Positions 31,896 through 42,400 of a stretch of DNA of 64,000 bases are shown piece by piece (the stretch's first letter is position 1; each line of letters begins with the position of its first letter). The notes beneath the pieces were generated by a model that saw only the letters and a list, made by a program, of their open reading frames with translations, was not told the origin of the DNA and made no database searches. A program made the position numbers and the translations under genes. Source of the stretch: Ustilaginoidea virens (taxonomy: Eukaryota > Ascomycota > Sordariomycetes > Hypocreales > Clavicipitaceae); contig NC_057316.1 in NCBI RefSeq assembly GCF_000687475.1, positions 3,968,001-4,032,000 of the forward strand. Direction: 5' to 3'.

Positions 31896-33314
31896 ATGGC
31901 TCACAATTACACCATTGTCATCATAGGGTATGTGGAGAAAGCACGCCTTGACGATTCTGCTTTCCATCCCCCCCCCCCCCCTCCCCCCCTCTCTCTCGTA
32001 AACCTCGTAAACTGACCGTGCGTGATAGCGCGGGGGTTCTCGGCTTGTCTGCCGCCCTGAAGCTACAGGCAAAGCTGGCCGCGGAAGCCACAGCATCGCA
32101 TGGCAAACCGCCCTCGCAGCCGCAGATCCTGCTCGTCGCTCGAGAATGGCCGTCCGCCATTCCCGGCTCCCCGGTCAATCACTCCCCGGACTACGCGTCC
32201 ATGTGGGCCGGCGCCCATGTCCGCCCCATCCCGGCCGCCACGCCCCAGCTGCAGCGGGAAGCAGCCTGGCTCAAGGAGACAGTTGCCGAGCTGGGCCGCC
32301 TGGCCGCCGCGGACCCGGGATGCGGCCTAACTCGCGCCAAGGGGGTGGAGTATCTCGAAGCCCCCGACGAGAGCTACCGGACACTGAACGCGGCCGCCTT
32401 TGCGGACGAGACGGGACTCCCGGGATACCGCAGGTACGAGGCGTCCGAGCTGCCCGACGGCGTGGCGCTGGGGTACGAGTACGACACGTTTTGCGTAAAC
32501 CCGCCCATGTACTGCGACGCCCTGCTGCGCAAGTTCCTGCTCCGGGGGGGCAGGACGCTGAGACGGGAGCTCAGGAACGAGTGCGAGGCCATGACCCTGG
32601 CTGACGACGTGAGACTCGTCGTCAACGCAAGCGGGGCTGGGTTCGGGGACCCCAAGTGCTTTCCCACGAGAGGTTCGACTTTTCCTCTTTTTTTTTTTTT
32701 TTTTTTTAACATGTGTTTTTTTTTTTCCTTTCTTTCCCCTTCTTGCCCATCGGGAAATCTTTCGTGTTTTGGAGGTTGTGCGCTCGTGGGCCTGACAAAC
32801 CCGCCTTGCTCTAGGACAAACCGTGGTCACAAACCTCAAGGTGGACAAGACAGTCACGAGACAGTACAGAGATGGAACGTGGAGCTTTCTGATTCCTAGG
32901 TTCTTTGATGGCGGAACCGTCGTCGGCGGCACCAAAGAACCAGGGGACTGGCGATCAACACCATGTGAATCCACGAGGAAGACGCTACTGGAAAACGGGC
33001 TACGTCTGGGATTTCCCCAAGGTGGCTCCTCCTCCTCGTCATCGTCGTCGGGTCGGTCGACCAGCCTTGGCAACGTCACCGTCATAGCAGACATCGTGGG
33101 GCGACGGCCCACTCGCCAAGGTGGTATGAGATTGGAAGTCGAGCACCGGCCCGTGGCCTCGTGTACCAAGGGGCCTGCAACGCTGCCCGTCATACATGCT
33201 TACGGCGCCGGGGGTCGCGGCTACGAGATCAGCTGGGGTGTCGCAAATCAGGTTGTGGAGCTTGCCATGCCGTTGGTACAAGGGCTGTCTCGGGAACAAG
33301 CTGCAAGGCTGTGA
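31896..33314 (+). CDS. DAO1: D-amino-acid oxidase, peroxisomal
   Basis: Three exons, 31896-31927, 32029-32672 and 32815-33314, giving 391 aa. The FAD enzyme oxidises D-amino acids to 2-oxo acids, ammonia and hydrogen peroxide. Visible features: TIVIIGAGVLGLS, the Rossmann GxGxxG created only after splicing of the 32-nt first exon; a WAGAHVRPIP motif; a VVNASGAGFGDP segment; CFPTRGQTV at the second junction; GRRPTRQGGM with the substrate-carboxylate arginine; and HAYGAGGRGYEISWG, the C-terminal DAAO signature (about residues 353-366). The protein ends ARL, a plausible peroxisomal PTS1 variant. A serine run (SSSSSSSS) sits between conserved blocks. D-aspartate oxidase is a close alternative; the residues seen do not separate the two. 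Confidence 0.92.
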
Positions 33315-34237
33315 TTCGGCCGAAGCCACTACCGGGTTCTTGACGGGCATATGGAAGCGCGGTGGGCAGAGTTGAGGAGAAAGTACCTAGTGGGTTTGAA
33401 AGCTGAATTTCTTGGGAGACTTGTCTTTGATGGAACTCTAAAACTTGAATAAATCGATGCTCGCTGCTTGCGCCGGTATCATCAGCCTGGGGGGAGCTTT
33501 CGGACAAGAAGCAACACTAACAAATCGGACCATCCCCCCCCCCCCCCCCCCCCCCCCGGGGTCAACATATCATCTTCCCTCACATAACTATTCCCAGTTC
33601 CCCGCATGCTCCTCCAGCGATTTCCTCCGACGCAAAACATACGTCATTCCAGCCCGTTGCAACTGCTTGCATTTGGGTGCGGTAAAAGCCTTCAGTACCT
33701 TGGCAGACGCCAGTCTTTCCATTATACCCACCTCCATCTTCTAGCTCCGTCATGGCATCATGGGACTCCATATGAACATCGACACAAGGACGACTATTGA
33801 AAAGGAAACATTGGCAAGGAGCGAGGGCGCCGATGATAAGTTTTGGCTGAACACGGTGTTGGTATGGAGAAAGTGTCTCGCGAGGATGGACACGAGGCCT
33901 AATTCCGACTGCTCAGGGGTGGCGGTGACATGACGAGAAGAAATATAGATAATTGATAGACAATTGACAGAGAAGAAACCCGTGGGGACTTGCCTACCTG
34001 TTGACAAGGAAAAGAAAAAGAAACGAATCGAGATCCAAGTCAGGCGTCTCTACGGATGGAAAGGGTTCGTCACGTGTATACAGTTTATACTCTTTCCTCG
34101 TCTTCCCTTTTCGATTGAACAAACTTTTCCCTTCCACCTTCTTTTTTTTGCAAAAAAAAAAAGAGTAAAGAAACAACAGAAAGACAGAGACAGAGGGAGA
34201 GGGAGAGTAAAGGAGACAGTACCAACTGAATAGGGCT
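33315..34237. other. Convergent spacer
   Basis: About 0.9 kb between the oxidase and the C2H2-type gene, tail to tail. Contains a 24-nt C run and, at about 34130-34210, A-rich and GA-rich stretches. No gene supported. Confidence 0.55.
33534..33557. repeat. Poly-C run, about 24 nt
   Basis: Uninterrupted C run ending in GGGG, about 220 bp downstream of the oxidase stop codon. Confidence 0.88.
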
Positions 34238-36773
34238 CTAAGGCGTCCCATCTATTGTCTTGCCATGGAAGCCTGCCATAGGTTCTCCCATGGCACCATA
34301 ATCCATGTGATACAGCAAAGGTTCGTCCAATCCCGAAAAAGCTTCTTGCGGCATCACGCTACCGTAAACCATCCACTGCTCTGGCAAAGAGGCCCCGTCT
34401 TGTTGATTGAACGATAACCCCTCGGTCCATTGTTCCACCGCGGCGGCTGTCGCATTGGCCAGATCCATGTTGCTCACGCCAAAATGCAAGTCGGGTGAAG
34501 CTGCCACGGGTTGAGATAAACTCGACGGTGTGGCAGCAGCCACGTCGAAAACGCCCGCATGAGCCCTTGGGCCGAGGCTGCTCTCCCGACGGGTTGCGCT
34601 ACTCGTGGTCATTCTGACGCTGTCCCTACGGCGTGCAGGCAAGAGGCCCATGATGCTTGCACTCTCTGCAGTGATATCATCAACGACCACAGCAGAATCG
34701 GGCCTCGAGGTAGCCACTCGTGGCGTGCGACGTGACAAGCTGTGCCTGCTCTGAGCTCGAGGTGTTTCTTGGCGCCTGTTGCTGCGGTTCGTGTAGGGCA
34801 TGCTCTGTGCGGCTTGGACACACCGCTCTACAGTCTCAAAGAAGCAGTGATGAAACTGAGTGGCGAGAGTCTCCAGCCCGGCATGATTGGATATCTCGTC
34901 TCGTAGAGTGGACTGTAGATACTGCAAGGCCTCAAGATAGTGAGTGGAAAGCTCAAAATGTTCTATAACGGGTGTATAATCTGAATCATGTTCAGTAAGC
35001 ATAGCCGGTCCCCCCTTTCCTATTTGCTGGCGGACAAAGGGGCCACTGACAATATGGACCGACTAGACTGTCATCATCGTCGGGGAATAGGATGCTCCAA
35101 ATTTCCCTCCACTGCACCTTTGGCGAGGTACCACTAACCCTCTTTCGGCTCAGAAGCTTGTTTGACGTCGGACCATCGATGCCAGCCTCCGGATCATGAT
35201 CTGATATGTCGCACATTTGCTCTTTTGGTTGGCGCTGGTGTTCGCGCAGCTCCTTTCTCGTGCCAAAATCGCGAGTGCAGCGATCGCAAACAAATGCTGA
35301 GGGGTCGTCTCTTGTATGTTGCTTGACAATGTGTTGCCTGCGACGAACGGTTAGTCCGTGCCCTTTTCTTCGCAGACCGCGTGCCGTGTCCGACGAACGG
35401 GTCTGGTGGAAGGCAGCCAGCTCTCCTTACCGTAGCTCAGCGAATTTGGGGAAATATGTCATTGCACAGCTGTGGTGGTCCCTGACATTGAACCTTTGCG
35501 GGTTGCGCTTCCTGTATGGACAGCTAAGACGCAGGTTCTCGTCGTCTCTGGGACTTGGCTTTAGCCTTTTGGATGGATTGTACCTGGAGCCTTCCCCATC
35601 ACTAAGCTCCTCCTCACTACCATCTCCATTTGTCTGTTGCTTTTTCCTTTTGCCAAGATGCCCACAGTTCCCTCCACCTTGTCTATTGGGAGGCGTTGCG
35701 GATGAAATCGAGACGAACGTTGTCTGTGACGTTTGGGTATCCAACGGAGCGTGCCAGATGTGCTGTCCGAGGTTTCGGATGAAGTTGGACACCACCTGAT
35801 GTAATGAGCCTGTCGAAGCCCGAACTTCACCCAACTCAATCCCATACGCCGTTTTGGAAGTATGAATGAGCACCTCGTCAGCATCTCCAGGCGAGACGGC
35901 GTCTCCAAACGTGGAGAAGGAGACGTCTAACTTTTGAGTAGGGGATGAGCAAGGGGCCCGGTGTTGCTCCAAAACGTTGCCTTTGTCAGATGTCAGAGCA
36001 TCATCATCTTCCTCCTCAACCGGGGTGGGATGTGTTGATAACCTGCAATTTTCGGAAACAAGTGGGGTCAAAGAAATCATCAGCTAAGCTTTCTGATAAC
36101 GTGGTATCACATTAGGGTGAGTTGCGTACTCTTCTTCGCCGTAAATCTCACGGGTTTCGATACGCTCTAGACAATTTTTATCCGCCTCAGGGATTTTGCT
36201 GGCTACATTTAGGCAATCAACAAAGACTAGGCCGTCATCCACGTCACTGCTATGGGTTGAACATGTCGCAGTGGATGGTCGACGACGATGGCATGTACTG
36301 CGAGGCGGTCTTGAGACATCCAGACTATGACGGACGAAGCGTTGTCGAACATCGCTGGTAGCACTATAAATAAGTGGGCTTTCAAGGGTGGAAGGCGAAA
36401 AGGCTGTTGCAGAGTCGGGAATATGCGCTGATGAGATGCTACTAGTTGTCGAAGAAGTTGGAGATCTAGTGCGCAGGCTGCTTAGTACCAAGGGCAGGCT
36501 CTCCGGCCATTTGGAGTAAAAGCTGATGCCATCGCTCGGCCAAGAGCGCGATTGCTTATCTTGATGTTGCTGAAGATAAAGAGACGAGGGTATGTTATTT
36601 GTGTCTCGTGCCGGTGGTGCCTGTAGCCGTGGTTGAGCTTCCATCGACTGCAGATAGCAGATAGCTGCCGTAGGCGCGTGTGTTCCTAGGTGTGAAAGAC
36701 TTTCCGGCGTTTGGTTCAGAAACAAACGACAAGAGTGGTGACAGCCCAGTCTAGTTTCAACCACGTCGTCCAT
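34238..36773 (-). CDS. C2H2-type zinc-finger-like protein, unknown role
   Basis: Four exons: 36773-36130, 36042-35431, 35337-35051 and 34980-34238, giving 761 aa. The N-terminal 380 residues are Ser/Pro/Thr-rich and disordered, with a lysine-rich patch (GKRKKQQ) and NPSKRLKP, possible nuclear signals. From residue 389 comes LSCPYRKRNPQRF, a Cys/His spacing up to QHIVKQHTRDD, then FVCDRCTRDFGTRKELREHQ. This is the CPYxKxxP-type double zinc-finger layout found in many uncharacterised ascomycete proteins. The C-terminal part has a helical segment (PVIEHFELSTHYLEAL) and a disordered tail. Junction 1 (GTACGC) and junction 3 (GTCAGT) are less certain than junction 2, which has a canonical CTAACC branch. 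ATG 36644 is an alternative start (718 aa). A regulatory role is inferred only from the fingers. Confidence 0.78.
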
Positions 36774-37638
36774 GTATGAGGTTTGGCGAGGCTGAATGGC
36801 GAGTCCAGAACGGGGATGTTGAGGAAATGGCCCGAGCGAGCAGAGGCCATCTTATCGAAGTCGAAGTCAAACAGGCTGGACTGCCTTGATGCACTTGCCG
36901 GCTCCATTTCCCAGCTGAGGCCCTTTTCCAAGTTCTTCCAGGCAGCCGACAAGCCCCGTAATGCAAATCGTCTCCAAGGGGAAAAGACGATGCACGAGCG
37001 AGAGGCATCCATCAGGAACTCTTCGACTGCCCGCCCCACTTTTGAGCGCCACGACTCCAAACTCTACGGCACCTCCAGACCCTAGATACCTAACGTAGGT
37101 CAGGAGGTAGGTAAGGTACCTTGGGTAGGTAGGTGTTGCCGGGGATATCGGTGGATTCGTACGTACTATCGGAGATGTTCGGCTGGTGGCAGCCATCAGA
37201 CTTCGCCTCATTCAAACGGGGGCGGGGAGGGGGAGCAGTAGAATGTTGCAAGACATTATGTGTTTATGTATCACATGTAGTCCATCTAGTTTTGCGCCTT
37301 ACTTGTTGTTGAAGATTCGGTTTCTCCTTTCTCCTGGTGCAATATGATGTGAAACCAGGGCTGTATGCTTCGTCCATGATTTTTACTGAATTATTATTAT
37401 TATTATTAATTTTTTTTTTCAATATTGTTGCTGGAGAAATCAGATTTAGCGTCGGAAAACTTAAAAATTCGCCTGTCCCTTTTGCCTCCCCAAGGCGAAC
37501 AAACATGTCCACAGGACGCCCCTTTCTTGAAACAGGTGAGTTATGCCGTAGGTTTGGAAACAAGAACGAGACATGGATGTATCGACCCACGTCCTCGGTG
37601 CCATGATAATCTCTTCTCCATTTATATGTAACAGTCTG
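36774..37638. other. Intergenic region upstream of C2H2-type gene
   Basis: About 0.9 kb. Contains a dense cluster of TAGGTA/GGTACC words (37083-37131), ATT microsatellite (37391-37409) and the RTF2 3' flank. No gene supported. Confidence 0.55.
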
Positions 37639-38451
37639 TCAACTTCTTGCCGCCTCCTCTCCTTTCCTAGACGCAATCATCCCCGGTGCCTGTCTCCGTC
37701 TTTTATTCCTCGCATCCTGCTCCGATAAAACCTTGGCGGTCAGAGATGCAGCTGCCGGATTGTTTATACCACTTGTTCTTGACTTGACCGCCGTCTTTGA
37801 TGATGGACTGTTGACGTCATCGCTGTTCTCACCCCCAACCCCCTCATCGCCCTTGCGCTTCCTCTTATTCTTCTTGTCCGACTTGTCTTTCCTCAGACTA
37901 TGGGCAAGTCCTTTCTCTCGCAAGTCCTCTACCCTCCTCTCCAGCCGCTGCAAATCTTTCTCGCTTGCGGTAAGGAGCGGAATGACATTCTCCTCCGTAA
38001 AAGCTTGGCCACACCCGGGGCATGATTCCTCTTGAATCTCATTCATGGCAATCTCGGCAAAAGTATGGCCACAAGGCACCAAATAGACCGCCTTTGTTGA
38101 TGGGCCCATCTCTTTCATGGAAATGGGACATGTCCATTTATCCCCGGACTTGGAGAATACCAGCTTGACAATGTCCCGCAGCGACTTGATGCCGAAAGCA
38201 GCAGGCGTGGTCTCGGCGGCTTGATCCGAGGGCATCAAGCCTCTCAAAACTGCCTCGTAGTTGAAGAGTCGTCCGCGCCAATCTGATACGGCCGTCTCCA
38301 TGTCGAGGACCTGGTTGCTGAGGGCACAATGAGTCCATGCGTGAGCAAGAGACTCTAAAGCCGTGGCTTTCAGTTCTGACACTGTGGGCGCGCGAGCAGC
38401 ATTTTTGACAAGCTCGTGCCGTTTGGGTATCGAGCCCCCGTCGTTGCCCAT
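37639..38451 (-). CDS. RTF2: Replication termination factor 2 (Rtf2)
   Basis: Single exon, 270 aa. Rtf2 is a nuclear RING-related protein that acts at stalled or programmed-arrest replication forks and, in some species, in splicing of specific introns. Visible features: start MGNDGGSIPKRHELVK, the hallmark N-terminus of the family; CALSNQVLDMETAVSDWRGR, the first Cys-containing block; GDKWTCPISMKEM; VYLVPCGHTFAEIA; and ESCPGCGQAFTEENVIPL, together forming a modified U-box/RING without the full ligand set. The C-terminus is lysine-rich and basic (KKNKRKRKGDE, NKRRRQ). It is divergently transcribed from TOR with 954 bp between the start codons. Confidence 0.95.
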   Translation of the reverse strand: MGNDGGSIPKRHELVKNAARAPTVSELKATALESLAHAWTHCALSNQVLDMETAVSDWRGRLFNYEAVLRGLMPSDQAAETTPAAFGIKSLRDIVKLVFSKSGDKWTCPISMKEMGPSTKAVYLVPCGHTFAEIAMNEIQEESCPGCGQAFTEENVIPLLTASEKDLQRLERRVEDLREKGLAHSLRKDKSDKKNKRKRKGDEGVGGENSDDVNSPSSKTAVKSRTSGINNPAAASLTAKVLSEQDARNKRRRQAPGMIASRKGEEAARS

Positions 38452-39405
38452 CTTCGATCGAAAGTCACGGTAGAAACGACTGACGCGGAGCTGGCCGAAA
38501 TCAAGGCTGATTGCTTTGAAATATCAACAGAAGACGGCTCCAAGACAAGACGTTCCCGTAAGTGGCGTTTGAGCAAGAAGTCTGGTTGGTGTACGGAGTA
38601 TGTATGTATTGTACGAGATTTGGTTGCTACATGTATGTACATATCGATTGTAAGCATTGGTCAGGCAGGTCAGACAGGCAACCAATCTCCCAAGGTTCAG
38701 CCCGGCAGGACGCACTGTGCGCACTGTGCGAGCTTGAACAAGGCAGGCAATGCGAAGCAGGCAGGCAGCGCTGAGCAGCTGGACCAGAAATCGGCCTAGT
38801 ACAGTGCAAGTGCAGATCTGGTACGGCGCTACTGTATGTAGCGACGTGGCTGGGATCCACCAGACTCCACAGAAGCAGGAAGGTGGCGCCTCGCCTCCCC
38901 CATGCGCACCGCAACTAGGCCAAAGGCCAGGGCAGAGGGGCAGGGCAGGCAGCATGCATGTGGGCAGGTTAGAGCTTGGATTGAGAGCATCAATCAATAT
39001 CAATAGCATCAACATCGCGCCGCACTCCAGCCTCCTGACCGGGTTCTTTCTGTGCCCCGCAAGCGATCCGTCGTTGCTTCCAGTCTTTTTTTGCATCATC
39101 GTGCTTTACCCCACGGTACCTACTTACCTCGTAACATTGGCAGAAATAACTCTTGTTCTGTTCTGCAGGATTCGAACCTCGTCGCCGGAACCGCGACTGC
39201 AAGAAAGAACATTGCCTCCCACGCGGCAAGCTTCCAACGAAGATATATACCTACCTCCTAGGCAGCCAACACAGCCGCACAGCATACGTCTATCGCCGCG
39301 CAAGCATCGTTCACTCCTTATGAATCTCATTAAAAGAATCCGCGCTTTGTTCATGCTGACCTGAGTCCTCTCCGACCGCGTCCGCGTCTGCGTCTGCAGG
39401 GGAGG
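38452..39405. other. Divergent promoter region RTF2 / TOR
   Basis: About 950 bp. Contains TACGGAGTA (38592-38600), repeats of GCAGGCAG/GTCAGGCAGGTCAG (38664-38680, 38742-38768), and a GTGCGCACTGTGCGA-type short repeat (38708-38730). No gene supported. Confidence 0.55.
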
Positions 39406-42400
39406 ATGGCGCAACAACAGCAGGTCGCCCTTGAGCGACTGGAGCACATCACTAGGAGCCTACGTTCTCGGTACGCCTGGTTGCCAACTCCGAACCCCGA
39501 CGACTCGCTGACTGATTCCCAGTGTCGGAGATGACGTGCGCAAGCGGGCTGCTATTCAGCTCCGGGAGCTCGTCGTGGTGTGCCACCGAGGTATAACAAA
39601 CAGTCGAATCTGCTGAAGCTCGCCTACTTTAACTGACCGTAACATCCTAGATCTTGCGCAGGAGCAGTTCCATGCATTTTATAACGCAGTGAACAATAAA
39701 ATTACTCAGCTTATAACGCATGGCAGCGATTCGGCCGAACGACTAGGCGGCATTTATGCGCTGGACGCTCTTGTCGATTTCGATGGCGTCGATGTTGCCG
39801 CAAAGTACACACGTTTCACGCAAAACATCAAAACCATCCTTCGAGGCAAAGACGTAAACCCTATGAAACCAGCAGCCATCGCTCTGGGTAAACTGTGCCG
39901 CCCTGGAGGTTCCCTTATTTCCGAGCTGGTCGACTCCGAAGTCAACACCGCATTGGAGTGGCTCCAAAACGACCGCGTTGAGGAGCGTCGATACAGTTCC
40001 GTTCTCGTCCTTAGAGAATTGGCGAGAAACGCACCGACGTTGATGTACCAGTATATCCCGACCATATTCGATTGGGTCTGGGTGGGACTGAGGGATCCTC
40101 GACAGCTTATACGGGAAACGTCGGCGGAAACGGTCAGCGCCTGCTTCCGCATCATTAGGGAACGCGATCAGGAGATGAAGCAGCTTTGGATGAGCAAGAT
40201 CTACAACGAGGCAAGGCAGGGCCTCAAGATTAACACTGTCGAGTCTACCCATGCCTCACTCTTGGTCTTGAAGGAGCTTCTCGAGCAAGGAGGCATGTAC
40301 ATGCAGGACCACTACCAAGAAGCTTGCGAGATTGTCTTCAAACACAAGGACCACAGGGATCCAACCACGCGAAAGACGGTGGTGTCGCTTATTCCGAACC
40401 TTGCCAGCTACTCACCGGCCGACTTTACGCTTTCCTGGTTACACAAGTTCATGGTGTACTTGTCAGGCATGCTCAAGCGCGACAAGGAACGAAATGATGC
40501 CTTCCTTGCTGTCGGAAACATCGCAAACTCCGTCAGGAGCGCTATTGCGCCATATCTTGACAGTGTGCTCATATATGTCAGGGAAGGGCTTAGCGTTCAG
40601 TCGCGGAAACGGGGTTCGGTAGATCCCGTGTTTGACTGCATAAGTCGCCTGGCCGTAGCAGTTGGCCAGACCTTGAGCAAGTACATGGAGGCTCTCCTGG
40701 AACCCATATTCGCCTGCGATTTGACCCCGAAACTTACTCAGGCGCTCGTGGACATGGCTTTCTACATCCCCCCGGTGAAACCCACTATTCAGGAGAGGCT
40801 GCTCGACATGCTCAGCGTCGTCCTGTGCGGCGAACCCTTCAAGCCACTCGGCGCTCCTCAGCCGAACACTCTGAGCTCCGTTCCCACCATCAACAAGGAT
40901 GTCAAAGATCCCCAGGCGTACGAGAATAGACGCTCAGAAGTCAAGCTGGCACTTAACACGCTCGGCAGCTTTGATTTCTCTGGACACATTCTGAACGAGT
41001 TTGTCCGCGATGTGGCTATAAAGTATGTGGAGGACGAGGATCCCGAGATTCGAGCGGCTGCGGCATTGACCTGCTGTCAGCTCTACGTTCGTGATCCCAT
41101 CGTCAACCAAACTAGCTATCATGCTCTCCAGGTTGTTGGCGATGTCATTGAGAAGCTCTTGACTGTTGGCATCTCGGACCCCGAGCCCAACATCAGACGA
41201 ACCGTCTTAGCAGCATTAGATGAGCGCTTCGACCGACACCTGGCAAAGGCGGAAAACATTAGGATTCTTTTCTTTGCCCTCAACGATGAAGTTTTTGCGA
41301 TTCGAGAAGTTGCTATATCCATTATTGGTCGCTTGGCAAGGTTTAATCCCGCCTACGTCATTCCTTCGTTGCGAAAGACTCTCATCCAGATGCTTACGGA
41401 GCTCGAGTTCTCGGAGGTGGCGCGAAATAAAGAAGAAAGTGCCAAGCTACTGAGCCTTCTGGTGCAAAATGCTCAGACCCTCATCAAGCCCTACGTTGAG
41501 CCCATGATCTCGGTCCTTCTGCCCAAGGCCAGTGATCCCAGTCCCACGGTTGCAGCCACCATCTTGAAGGCACTCGGAGATCTGGCAACCGTTGGTGGGG
41601 AGGATATGTTGCCATACAAAGACCGCCTGATGCCGTTGATTATAGATGCACTCCAGGATCAAAGCTCAAACATCAAAAGAGAGGCGGCACTCAACGCGTT
41701 GGGCCAGTTGGCCAGCAACTCTGGCTACGTTATTGAGCCATACTTGGATTACCCCCAATTGCTCGAGATTCTGCAGGGCATTATTCGAACAGAAGACCAA
41801 AGGGGTCCTCTACGGCAAGAAACCATCAAGCTCATGGGCATCTTGGGAGCCCTAGATCCGTATAAACACCAGGTAAGCACTAGTCAAGTCCGCATCCTCC
41901 CCTCGCACCAAAACCGGGGCGGCATAAAACACAGGTCTACTTACAATCAGGGATCAGCAGGTGGAAGAACGCACGCCTGAGATTCAGCGGCGCGTTGAAT
42001 CGAACCAAATGACGGACATTTCCCTCATGATGACAGGGTTGACACCCTCTAACAAGGAGTACTTTCCGACTGTCGTCATCAACGCTCTCCTGCAAATCCT
42101 CAAAGATCCATCCCTCGCCCAACACCACGCAGCGGTTATTGAAGCCATCATGAACATTTTCCGAACGCTAGGCTTGGAGTGTGTTTCATTCCTGGACCGC
42201 ATTATTCCCGCGTTCTTGCAGGTGATTCGATCCTCCGCCTCGACCAGGTTGGAGTCGTACTTTAACCAGTTGGCTACTCTGGTCAGCATCGTCCGTCAGC
42301 ACATTAGGAATTATCTTCCCGCCATAACCGAGATACTGCAACAATACTGGGACACGTCACCATCATTGCAGACGACTATTCTGTCTCTGGTGGAAGCCAT

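Noticed and set aside
39165..39260. GATTCGAACC word suggesting a tRNA on the minus strand
   Set aside because: The flanking bases do not form a T stem, and no box A, anticodon arm or acceptor stem could be drawn.
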